Below are positions 20,897 to 28,476 of a stretch of 64,000 nucleotides of DNA, piece by piece (position 1 is the stretch's first letter; each line of letters opens with the position of its first letter). The translations under genes were made by a program, and so were the position numbers. Where the stretch lies: the NCBI GenBank assembly GCA_934525595.1, contig CAKSZJ010000001.1, forward strand, positions 182,184 through 246,183. The letters are read 5' to 3'. Source of the DNA: an uncultured Chiayiivirga sp. GTDB taxonomy: Bacteria > Pseudomonadota > Gammaproteobacteria > Xanthomonadales > Xanthomonadaceae. Under the pieces are notes generated by a model that saw only the letters and a program-made list of their open reading frames with translations, made no database searches and was not told the origin of the DNA.

Positions 20897-20925
20897 TTGC
20901 GCCGATTGCTTGCGTCACATACAAT
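20897..20925 (+). promoter_or_regulatory. Candidate promoter of the rpsF-rpsR-rplI operon
   Basis: TTGCGC at 20897-20902 and TACAAT (5 of 6) at 20920-20925, spaced 17 bp, give a leader of about 95 bases before rpsF. The leader holds a stem CCCGGC (20927-20932) with GCCGGG (20949-20954) and an alternative pairing, and a GC-rich repeat further on. Bacterial rpsF leaders often bind S6:S18 for autoregulation; I cannot show the diagnostic motif here. Confidence 0.5.
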
Positions 20926-21027
20926 GCCCGGCTCCCTGCGCCACCTGTGCCGGGAGACCCTTGCCTCATCGCCTGCGCGGGAGGCTGTTCGCCGGAACAT
21001 GCCGGCGTCATCCACAAGGAAACAACC

Positions 21028-21450
21028 ATGCGTCACTACGAAATCGTGTTCCTGGTCCACCCGGACCAGAGCGAGCAGGTTCCGGCCATGATCGAGCGCT
21101 ACAAGGTGCTGATCGAGGGCGACGGCGGCCAGATCCACCGCCTGGAAGACTGGGGCCGCCGCCAGCTGGCCTATCCGATCGAGAACCTGGTCAAGGCCCA
21201 CTACGTCATGTTCAACATCGAGTGCAGCCAGACCGTTCTGGATGAGCTGGTGTCGGGCTTCCGCTTCAACGATGCGGTGCTGCGCCACCTGGTCATCGGC
21301 CGCGACGGTCCCGATACCGAGCAGTCGTTCATCCTCAAGAGCAAGGACGAGAAGCCCGATCGCCGCCGTCGCGACGACGATGCGGAAAGCAGCGAAACGT
21401 CGGAAGCCTCCGGCGAATCCAGCGCGGCTGCCAGCGGCGACGCCGTCTGA
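21028..21450 (+). CDS. rpsF: 30S ribosomal protein S6
   Basis: Small-subunit protein that binds with S18 in the central domain of 16S rRNA. It has 140 residues, with the classic start [25 protein letters not shown] and the conserved [15 protein letters not shown]. The acidic, Ser/Glu-rich C-terminal tail (about 110-140, [15 protein letters not shown]) recalls the tail that RimK extends with glutamates in other bacteria; no rimK is in view. The ATG at 21028 is preceded by AAGGAAAC. Confidence 0.98.
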   Translation: MRHYEIVFLVHPDQSEQVPAMIERYKVLIEGDGGQIHRLEDWGRRQLAYPIENLVKAHYVMFNIECSQTVLDELVSGFRFNDAVLRHLVIGRDGPDTEQSFILKSKDEKPDRRRRDDDAESSETSEASGESSAAASGDAV

Positions 21451-21476
21451 TCGCCTGACCCAAGGAGCACACCGAC

Positions 21477-21707
21477 ATGTCCAAGTTCTTCCGCCGCCGC
21501 AAGTTCTGCAAGTTCACCGCCGAAGGCGTGACCGAGATCGACTACAAGGATCTCAACACCCTGCGCCAGTACATCACCGAGACCGGCAAGATCGTGCCGA
21601 GCCGGATCACCGGCACCAAGGCCAAGTACCAGCGCCAGCTCGCCACCGCGATCAAGCGCGCGCGCTTCCTCGCGCTGCTGCCGTACACCGACAACCACGA
21701 CGCCTGA
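21477..21707 (+). CDS. rpsR: 30S ribosomal protein S18
   Basis: It has 76 residues, matching the family ([36 protein letters not shown]). Binds S6 and 16S rRNA. Second gene of the rpsF operon, 26 bases after rpsF; AAGGAG lies ahead of the ATG. A small stem (21708-21727, CGGCACG/CGTGCCG) begins right at its end and may mark an RNA processing or attenuation point before rplI. Confidence 0.98.
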   Translation: MSKFFRRRKFCKFTAEGVTEIDYKDLNTLRQYITETGKIVPSRITGTKAKYQRQLATAIKRARFLALLPYTDNHDA

Positions 21708-21847
21708 CGGCACGCTGCGCCGTGCCGGGTCCGCCGGCCGCCATGCAAGGGCGGCCCGGCGATCCCCTCGGACGGTGCGGACTTCCCCGTCCTTTCGGAC
21801 AGCACCCGTTGCGGGCAGATGCCTGCTAACGAAAACGGAGAATCACC

Positions 21848-22297
21848 ATGGAACTCATCCTTCTTCAGAAAGTCACCAACCTCGGCGCCCTGGGCGATAA
21901 GGTTACCGTCAAGCGTGGCTACGGCCGCAACTACCTGGTGCCGCAGGGCAAGGCTGTGCCGGCCACCGCAGCGAACATCGCTTCGTTCGAGGCGCGCCGC
22001 GCGGAGTACGAGGCCAAGGCCGCCGCGCTCCTGGGTGATGCCGATGCGCGCCGCGCGCGCTTCGCCGATGCCAGCGTGACGCTGTATGCCAATGCTTCCA
22101 CCGAAGGAAAGCTGTACGGCTCGGTCGGCCCTCGCGATATCGCCGAGGCTTTCACCGCCGCCGGCCTGCCGCTCAACAAGTCCGAAGTCATCCTGGGCGA
22201 AGGCCCGCTGCGCCGCACCGGCGAGTTCGAGGTGATGCTGCATCTGCACGCCGACATCACGGTGCCGGTCAAGGTGGTGATCGAGGCGGAAGCCTGA
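21848..22297 (+). CDS. rplI: 50S ribosomal protein L9
   Basis: It has 149 residues: the N-terminal domain [36 protein letters not shown], a long connecting helix, and a C-terminal domain ending in [11 protein letters not shown]. Binds 23S rRNA at the base of the L1 stalk. The 140-base gap after rpsR is larger than usual but holds no other gene. GGAG precedes the ATG by seven bases. Confidence 0.98.
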   Translation: MELILLQKVTNLGALGDKVTVKRGYGRNYLVPQGKAVPATAANIASFEARRAEYEAKAAALLGDADARRARFADASVTLYANASTEGKLYGSVGPRDIAEAFTAAGLPLNKSEVILGEGPLRRTGEFEVMLHLHADITVPVKVVIEAEA

Positions 22298-22324
22298 TCG
22301 ACCCCGGTTTCTCCGGCGTTACTG

Positions 22325-22348
22325 CGACGGGCGCTGCGGCGCCCGTCG
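22325..22348 (+). terminator. Strong hairpin after rplI
   Basis: A perfect 10-bp stem CGACGGGCGC, loop TGCG, GCGCCCGTCG lies 27 bases after the rplI stop. It is followed by TCGTTT, only a short T-run. It probably ends the ribosomal protein operon before dnaB. Confidence 0.5.
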
Positions 22349-22465
22349 TCGTTTGCGGCGCCCGGCGGCGCCGTTTTCCCCCGGTTTTCCACAGGGATGT
22401 CCACTGCGCGGCGGGGGATGGGCACGTATCATTGGTGCCGTAACCGGCTGCAGGAATCGCGTGTC

Positions 22466-23860
22466 ATGGCTGTCGTCCACTCCTTTCCGGATCGTGATCC
22501 GCGCATCGACGCGCTGCGTGTTCCGCCGCATGCGATCGAGGCCGAACAGGCCGTGCTCGGCGGCTTGATGCTGTCGGCCGAAGCCTGGGACAAGGTTGCG
22601 GATCGCCTCAGCGAAGAAGATTTCTACCGGCGCGACCACCAGCTCATCTTCCGCGCCATCGGCCAGCTTTCCGAGCAGCGCAAGCCCAGCGATGCGGTCA
22701 CCCTGGGGGAGTGGTTCCAGTCGCACGGGCTGGCCGATCAGGTGGGCGGCAGTGCCTACGTGATCGAGCTGGCGAGCACCGTTCCCAGTGCCGCCAACAT
22801 CTCCGGCTACGCCGACATCGTGCGCGAGAAGGCAATCCTGCGCCGCCTGATCGACGTGGGCACGAACATCGTCAACGACGCCTTCCAGCCCGCTGGGCGC
22901 GACAGCCGCGAGGTGCTGGAAAAGGCCGAGCAGGAGGTGTTCCGCATCGCCGAGGCAGGCGCGCGGGGGCGCACCGGCCTCCTGCCCATGCGCGGCGCCG
23001 TGCAGGATGCTTTCACCCTGCTGCTCAAGCGCCACGAGAACAAGGGCGCCATCACCGGCCTGCCGACCGGGTTCCTCGACTTCGATGACATGACCGCCGG
23101 GCTGCAGCCCTCGGACCTCATCATCCTTGCCGCACGTCCGGCGATGGGCAAGACCTCGTTTGCGCTGAACATCGCCGAGTACGCCTCGCTCAAGACCAAC
23201 AAGGCGGTGGCGGTCTTTTCGATGGAAATGTCCGCGAGCCAGCTCGCCTTCCGTCTGATTTCCTCGCTGGGACGGGTGGACCAGCACCACCTCAAGACCG
23301 GCCAGCTGGAGGACGAGGACTGGAGCCGGGTTACCAGCGCCATCACCATGCTGGCCGATTCGAAGATCTTCATCGACGACACGCCGGCGCTTTCGCCCAT
23401 CGACCTGCGTTCGCGTGCGCGACGCATGGCGCGCGAGCACGAGCTGGGGCTGATCGTGATCGACTACCTGCAGCTCATGCAGGTGCCCAACACCCGGGAA
23501 AACCGTACCAACGAGATCTCCGAGATCAGCCGCGCGCTCAAGGCGCTGGCCAAGGAGCTCAACGTGCCGGTGATCGCGCTTTCACAGCTCAACCGCTCGC
23601 TGGAAAGCCGCACCGACAAGCGTCCGGTGATGGCAGACCTGCGCGAATCGGGCGCGATCGAGCAGGACGCTGACATGATCGTGTTCATCTACCGCGACGA
23701 GTACTACAACAAGGAAAACTCGCCGGACAAGGGCCTGGCCGAGATCATCATCGGCAAGCACCGCAACGGCCCCACCGGCATGTTGAAGCTCGTGTTCAAT
23801 GGCCGCTTCACCCGCTTTGACAACTATTCCGCGCAGCCTTACTCGGGATCTTTCGAATGA
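22466..23860 (+). CDS. dnaB: Replicative DNA helicase
   Basis: Hexameric 5'-3' helicase at the replication fork. It has 464 residues. N-terminal domain (PPHAIEAEQAVLGGLML) binds primase and loader; the RecA-like C-terminal domain has Walker A ARPAMGKTSFALNIA near residue 223, Walker B LIVIDYLQLM near 330, and ALSQLNRSLESRTDKRP. No intein. The ATG at 22466 was chosen over upstream frame extension. Overlaps alr by four bases. Confidence 0.97.
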   Translation: MAVVHSFPDRDPRIDALRVPPHAIEAEQAVLGGLMLSAEAWDKVADRLSEEDFYRRDHQLIFRAIGQLSEQRKPSDAVTLGEWFQSHGLADQVGGSAYVIELASTVPSAANISGYADIVREKAILRRLIDVGTNIVNDAFQPAGRDSREVLEKAEQEVFRIAEAGARGRTGLLPMRGAVQDAFTLLLKRHENKGAITGLPTGFLDFDDMTAGLQPSDLIILAARPAMGKTSFALNIAEYASLKTNKAVAVFSMEMSASQLAFRLISSLGRVDQHHLKTGQLEDEDWSRVTSAITMLADSKIFIDDTPALSPIDLRSRARRMAREHELGLIVIDYLQLMQVPNTRENRTNEISEISRALKALAKELNVPVIALSQLNRSLESRTDKRPVMADLRESGAIEQDADMIVFIYRDEYYNKENSPDKGLAEIIIGKHRNGPTGMLKLVFNGRFTRFDNYSAQPYSGSFE

Positions 23861-24936
23861 GCCGCGACGTGCTGGCACGGATCGATACCGGCGCGATGCG
23901 CGACAACATGGCGATGCTGCAGCGGCGCGCCCCGGGCAGCCGGATGCTGGCCGTGCTCAAGGCCGATGCCTACGGGCACGGCGCGGTGGCGGCGGGCCGG
24001 GCACTGGAGGCCCATGCCGATGGCTTCGGCGTGGCGGCGCAGGTGGAGGCACAGCGCCTGCGCGACGCCGGACTGACCCGTCCCATCGTCCTGTTCGGCG
24101 GCTTCGATGCGCCTGAGGACATCGACCTTCTTCACCAGCTCGACGTGCGCCCCGTCATCCATCACCCCGGGCAGATCGCCATGCTGGAGGCGCGCGGCGC
24201 GGCCGCGCCGGTTTCCGTCTGGTTCAAGATCGACAGCGGCATGAACCGTCTGGGCTTTCCGCCCGAGGACGTGTCCGAGGCGCTGTCGCGGCTGCGCAGC
24301 CTTCCCGGCGTTGCGCCCGACATCGTGCTGATGACCCACTTTGCCGCGTCCGACGAGCCGGACAGCCCGACCGTGGCGCGGCAGGTCGCGGCTTTCCGCG
24401 CTGCGACGGCCGGTCTGGGCCTTCCCGTATCGCTCGCGAACTCCACCGCCGTGCTCGACCATCCCGAGGCCCACGGCGACTGGATCCGCCCCGGCGGCGC
24501 GCTCTACGGGCTCACCACCAAGCCCGGCCGCTGCGCCGCCGACGATGGCCTGCATCCGGCCATGCGCCTGTCCGCGCGCCTGGTGGCGGTGCGCGACAAG
24601 CCCGCCGGCGCGGCCATCGGCTATGGCGGCAGCTTCGTGTGTCCCGCGCCGATGCGCATCGGCGCGGTTGCGGTGGGCTATGGCGACGGTTATCCGCGCC
24701 ACGCGCCGACCGGTACCCCGGTTCTTGTGAACGGCGCGCGCTGCCGCACCGTGGGGCGGGTTTCGATGGACCTGATCACCGTGGACCTCGGCAACGCGCC
24801 AGAGGCCCGCGCGGGAGATGACGTGGTGCTGTGGGGCGAGGGGCTGCCCATCGAGGACGTTGCCGCAAGCGCCGGCACGATCAGCTATGAGCTGAGCTGC
24901 GTGCTCACGCGGCGGGTGAAGTTCGAGCAGGCCTGA
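23857..24936 (+). CDS. alr: Alanine racemase
   Basis: PLP enzyme making D-alanine for peptidoglycan. It has 359 residues. The PLP lysine is in AVLKADAYGHGAVA near residue 34; the C-terminal catalytic tyrosine is in AAIGYGGSFVCPAP near 255. VGRVSMDLITVDL is also characteristic. It overlaps dnaB by four bases, a common dnaB-alr arrangement. Confidence 0.96.
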   Translation: MSRDVLARIDTGAMRDNMAMLQRRAPGSRMLAVLKADAYGHGAVAAGRALEAHADGFGVAAQVEAQRLRDAGLTRPIVLFGGFDAPEDIDLLHQLDVRPVIHHPGQIAMLEARGAAAPVSVWFKIDSGMNRLGFPPEDVSEALSRLRSLPGVAPDIVLMTHFAASDEPDSPTVARQVAAFRAATAGLGLPVSLANSTAVLDHPEAHGDWIRPGGALYGLTTKPGRCAADDGLHPAMRLSARLVAVRDKPAGAAIGYGGSFVCPAPMRIGAVAVGYGDGYPRHAPTGTPVLVNGARCRTVGRVSMDLITVDLGNAPEARAGDDVVLWGEGLPIEDVAASAGTISYELSCVLTRRVKFEQA

Positions 24937-24988
24937 GTCGCGCGCTGCGCGCTGGCGCACAGGCGCGGCTGCCGGCATCCTTTCCACC

Positions 24989-25546
24989 ATGGCCAAGCGT
25001 TCTCCCCGTTCCGCTCCGCCGCTGCCCGAGGACATCGCCCTGTTCCACGAGGCGGTCGGGCCGGTGCGCAAGCTTTCCGAGGCCGCCGCGGAGCTGCCGC
25101 GCGCCGAACCGTTGGCGCCGCGTCCGCGCTCGCGCGAGGCCGATGAGGCGCTGGCCTTGCACCAGTCCCGCTTCGAGCCGTTCACCGCCTCGCCGCTGGG
25201 CCCGGGCGACGTGCTCGAATACCTGTGTGAGGGTCATCCGCCACGGATCCTGCGTCGTCTCAAGCGCGGCCACTACGCGGTGCGCGACGAGATCGACCTG
25301 CACCGCATGACGCAATCCCAGGCAGAAGCCGTGCTGCGTGAATTCCTCGTCGAGGCACGCCGCGAAGGCCACGGCTGCGTACGCGTCGTGCACGGCAAGG
25401 GGCTGCGTTCGGGCGATGCCGGCCCGGTGCTCAAGGCCATGGTCGACCGAATGCTGCGGCTGCGTTCGGACGTACTGGCCTTTGCTTCCGCCCCCGCGCC
25501 GGAGGGGGGAAGCGGCGCAGTGCTGGTGCTGCTGGTGACCGCCTGA
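24989..25546 (+). CDS. Smr domain protein
   Basis: It has 185 residues. The C-terminal Smr domain (about 90-185) has DEIDLHRMTQSQAEAVLREFL and VRVVHGKGLRSGDAGPVLK, the DLHG-like and HGKG motifs of the MutS2 C-terminal nuclease family. The N-terminal part resembles YfcN/SmrB, a ribosome-collision endonuclease in E. coli. Here the first motif reads DLHR rather than DLHG. Probably a cytoplasmic RNA or DNA endonuclease; SmrA-type or SmrB-type cannot be separated. Confidence 0.85.
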   Translation: MAKRSPRSAPPLPEDIALFHEAVGPVRKLSEAAAELPRAEPLAPRPRSREADEALALHQSRFEPFTASPLGPGDVLEYLCEGHPPRILRRLKRGHYAVRDEIDLHRMTQSQAEAVLREFLVEARREGHGCVRVVHGKGLRSGDAGPVLKAMVDRMLRLRSDVLAFASAPAPEGGSGAVLVLLVTA

Positions 25547-25691
25547 GGGGCGCCGTCGCGGACACGTCTGCGTCCAAAAATCGATCACCGAACCCGTCAT
25601 CTGAGCGACTCAAGAGTTTTGCACTCCTCCTGCACGGCCAGCAACGCTGCTGCGTTGGTTCCGAAGCACTCGGGATCCTTCCGGCGTGGCG

Positions 25692-27209
25692 TTATTTCTT
25701 GAAAATCCCGCCCAGCACGCCGCGCAGGATCTGATTGCCCAGCTTGGTGCCCACGGTGCGTGCGGTCTGCTTGGCCATGGTGTCCACCACGCCCTGGCGG
25801 CGCTTGGTGCCGAACAGCCATTCGTTGACCTTCTGCCCCATGCCGCCGTCCTCGGCCGGCGTCGCCTTGCCGCGCGCGCCGCCCTTGTGGGCGGCTTCCT
25901 TTTCGCGTTCGGCAGCGATCTCCTGTGCGCGTCGGGTGAGGATTTCGTGCGCCGATTCGCGATTGACGGCGGTGTCGTAGCGCGGTCCGATCGGGCTGCG
26001 CGAGCGGATCGTGGCGCGCTCTTCCGGCGTGATCGCGCCCATGCGGCAGCGCGGTGGACAGATCAGGGTCTTTTCGACGGGCGAGGGGATGCCCTTGTCC
26101 ATCAGCATCGAGGTCAGCGCCTCGCCGGTGCCAAGCTGGGAAATGGTCTGGGCCACGTCCAGCGCGGGGTTCTGCACGAAGGTCTGTGCCGCGGTTTTTA
26201 CCGCCTTCTGGTCGCGCGGAGTGAAGGCGCGAAGCGCGTGCTGCACGCGGTTTCCGAGCTGGCCGAGGATTTCGTTGGGCACGTCATCGGGGAACTGCGA
26301 GCAGAAGTAGATGCCCACGCCCTTGGAGCGGATCAGTCTGACGACCTGCTCGATGCGCTGGCGCAGCGCCGCCGGCGCGTCGTCGAACAGGAGATGCGCC
26401 TCGTCGAAGAAGAAGGCCAGGCGCGGCTTGTCCAGATCGCCCACTTCGGGGAGGTTTTCGAACAGTTCCGAAAGCAGCCAGAGAAGGAAGGTGGAGTAGA
26501 GGCGGGGCTTGAGGAACAGCTTGTCGGCCGCGAGGATGTTGATGATTCCGCGACCGGAAAGATCGGTGCGCATGAGATCCGAGAGGTCCAGCGCCGGCTC
26601 GCCGAAGAAGTGGTTGCCGCCTTCCTGCTCCAGCCGCAGCAGCGCACGCTGGATCGCGGCAATCGAGGCCGGGCTGATCAGGCCGTAGTTCGCCGAGATC
26701 GACTGGCGTTCCTCGTTGGCAAAGACGAGCAGGGAGCGCAGGTCGTCGATGTCCAGCAGCAGCCAGCCGTTGTCGTCGGCGAGCTTGAACACGATGTCGA
26801 GCACGCCCGACTGGGTGTCGTTGAGCTCGAGCATTCGCGCCAGCAGGGTGGGGCCGACTTCGGACATCGTGGTCCGCACCGGATGGCCATCCTTGCCGTA
26901 AAGATCCCAGAAGACGGTGGGGTTGCCTTCGTTGGCGTAGCCTTCGATGCCGATCTGCGCCGCGCGCGCGGCGATCTTCTCGTTGGCTGCGCCAGGCATT
27001 GCCAGCCCGGCGATGTCGCCCTTCACGTCGGCCATGAAAACCGGGACGCCGAGGCGCGAGAAGCCTTCGGCCATCACCATCAGGCTCACCGATTTGCCGG
27101 TTCCCGTGGCCCCGGCCACCAGGCCGTGGCGGTTGCCGTACTTGGCCAGCAGATGGACCTGGGACGATTCAGGGGTGGTGACGGCCTTGCCGACGAGGAT
27201 GTGGTTCAC
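25692..27209 (-). CDS. HerA-like ATPase, DUF853 (YjgR type)
   Basis: It has 505 residues. An FtsK/HerA-like AAA fold: Walker A GATGTGKSVSLMVMAEG near residue 34-42, Walker B LAFFFDEAHLLFDDAPAA near 262, and a sensor region VGIYFCSQFPDDVPNEILGQLGN. Matches the E. coli YjgR family; relatives of HerA translocate DNA, but the role of YjgR is unknown. The end is basic (KRRQGVVDTMAKQTARTVGTKLGNQILRGVLGGIFKK). It is convergent with the Smr gene across 145 bases in which I see nothing clear. Confidence 0.85.
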   Translation of the reverse strand: MNHILVGKAVTTPESSQVHLLAKYGNRHGLVAGATGTGKSVSLMVMAEGFSRLGVPVFMADVKGDIAGLAMPGAANEKIAARAAQIGIEGYANEGNPTVFWDLYGKDGHPVRTTMSEVGPTLLARMLELNDTQSGVLDIVFKLADDNGWLLLDIDDLRSLLVFANEERQSISANYGLISPASIAAIQRALLRLEQEGGNHFFGEPALDLSDLMRTDLSGRGIINILAADKLFLKPRLYSTFLLWLLSELFENLPEVGDLDKPRLAFFFDEAHLLFDDAPAALRQRIEQVVRLIRSKGVGIYFCSQFPDDVPNEILGQLGNRVQHALRAFTPRDQKAVKTAAQTFVQNPALDVAQTISQLGTGEALTSMLMDKGIPSPVEKTLICPPRCRMGAITPEERATIRSRSPIGPRYDTAVNRESAHEILTRRAQEIAAEREKEAAHKGGARGKATPAEDGGMGQKVNEWLFGTKRRQGVVDTMAKQTARTVGTKLGNQILRGVLGGIFKK

Positions 27210-27541
27210 GAGGCGTTTCCAGATGCGCGGGGAAGTCAGTGCGGGATTCTAGCTCGGTGACAGGTCGATGCCAGACGATGCTGCGCAGGTCCGGCCCGCC
27301 GCCGGATGAGCACGGCGCAGGGGCGATGGACCGCACGGCAGGCGAAACGCATGCCGAGGCAGCGAGAGAAAATCGCAGGTAAGCGGCGAAGTGATACCGA
27401 TGCGTTGAGGGGCAGGGTGCAGGCAATGACACCCTGCGCTCCCTTCGGCGTTGAGCCACGACTGAACACAGCCGAGTCTCCCGTTTCGGTGACGAATAGG
27501 GGCGGCTTTTCGTTAGTAACGAGCTGCGTTGGTATGCAGAG
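27210..27541. other. Intergenic region upstream of the toxin-antitoxin cassette
   Basis: 332 bases between the divergent HerA-like gene and higB. No convincing gene. It is less GC-rich than the neighbourhood near its right end. The only structured signal is the palindrome at 27510-27522. Confidence 0.5.
27510..27522. promoter_or_regulatory. Palindrome upstream of higBA, candidate HigA operator
   Basis: TCGTTA-G-TAACGA, a perfect 6-1-6 inverted repeat 19 bases ahead of the toxin start. HigA antitoxins usually repress their own operon through palindromes in this place. Binding is inferred. Confidence 0.5.
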
Positions 27542-27823
27542 GTGGCGATCCAGTCATTCCGCTGCAAGGACACCCAGGCCCTGTTCGAGGGCAAGCGTGT
27601 GCGGCGCTTTGGCAACGTCGAGGCCGTGGCCATGCGCAAGCTGGCGATGTTGCACCGTGCGGCAGTGCTGGATGACCTGCGCGTGCCGCCCGGCAACCGA
27701 TTGGAAGCGTTGGCCGGCGACTGCGTCGGGCAATGCAGCATCCGCATCAACGAACGCTGGCGCGTGTGCTTTGTCTGGTCGGCCATCGGGCCGGAACAAG
27801 TCGAGATCGTCGATTACCACTGA
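27542..27823 (+). CDS. higB: HigB/RelE-type toxin
   Basis: It has 93 residues. The sequence IQSFRCKDTQALFEGKRVRRF at the start and RINERWRVCFVW at the end is the HigB subgroup of the RelE/ParE mRNA interferase fold; the C-terminal ..WRVCFVW(x)n..VEIVDYH is typical. Cleaves mRNA on the ribosome when freed from HigA (family knowledge). A GTG at 27542 is the start, with AGAGG just ahead; an ATG at 27533 is out of frame. HigA follows 10 bases later, so this is the reverse toxin-first order of higBA. Confidence 0.88.
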   Translation: MAIQSFRCKDTQALFEGKRVRRFGNVEAVAMRKLAMLHRAAVLDDLRVPPGNRLEALAGDCVGQCSIRINERWRVCFVWSAIGPEQVEIVDYH

Positions 27824-27833
27824 GGCTGCGAAC

Positions 27834-28145
27834 ATGCGAACCGTCCCCTATCCCCACCCCAGCGAGATCCTGCTCGAAGAGTTCCTCAAGCCGATGGGCA
27901 TCACCCAATACCGGCTCGCCAAGGAAATCGGCGTGCCGCAACGGCGCATCGGCGAGATCGTCACCGGCCAGCGTGGCGTTACTGCCGACACCGGCCTGCG
28001 CCTGTCGCGCTTCTTCGGCATGTCCGATGGTTTCTGGATCGGCTTGCAGACCGATCACGATGCCGCCGTGGCGAAGGACGCCTTGGCCGGAACGCTGGCG
28101 GCGATCACACCGTGGGCGCAATCGGCAGCCAACACGCCAGCCTGA
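27834..28145 (+). CDS. higA: HigA-type antitoxin
   Basis: It has 103 residues. An XRE-type helix-turn-helix protein: PHPSEILLEEFLKPMGITQ, then YRLAKEIGVPQRRIGEIVTGQRGVTADTGLRLSRFFGMSDGFWIGLQ, the standard HigA family text. It neutralises HigB and represses the cassette. The long upstream-open frame overlaps higB and is not coding; the ATG at 27834 follows the higB stop by 10 bases. After the stop, 28146-28273 carries no gene. Confidence 0.9.
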   Translation: MRTVPYPHPSEILLEEFLKPMGITQYRLAKEIGVPQRRIGEIVTGQRGVTADTGLRLSRFFGMSDGFWIGLQTDHDAAVAKDALAGTLAAITPWAQSAANTPA

Positions 28146-28277
28146 AACCCGAAGGGAGCGAAGGGTGTGCCTGTGAGTGGCTTGGACCTTCCCGTAGCGT
28201 ATCCGGGAAAATCAACTCACGAATCTGCTCACAACCGCGCCTGGCCTGGGGCGGACGGCCACGGACAGTCGGGCAAC

Positions 28278-28302
28278 AAAAAACCCCGCCGTGGCGGGGT
28301 TT
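28278..28302 (-). terminator. Rho-independent terminator of tRNA-Leu
   Basis: On the minus strand: AAACCCCGCC then GGCGGGGTTT around a tiny loop (stem 28284-28299 plus A-T pairs), followed by a run of six T. It lies about 45 bases downstream of the tRNA gene, in the right direction to end its transcript. Confidence 0.8.
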
Positions 28303-28347
28303 CCTGTGGTCTGGCCGGACGCCGATGGACGGCTGCGGACAGTGTAT

Positions 28348-28432
<85 letters not shown>

Positions 28433-28476
28433 AAGGTGTCGAACCGCTCGCCGAGCCGGCGGGCGAGCCGCGCAAT

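Noticed and set aside
20927..21027. S6:S18 autoregulatory RNA in the rpsF leader
   Set aside because: Stems are present but I cannot match the conserved bulge with confidence, so it is only mentioned under the promoter.
25547..25691. Small gene between the Smr and HerA-like genes
   Set aside because: The open frame at 25597-25821 on the minus strand overlaps the HerA-like gene end and has no start context or family resemblance.
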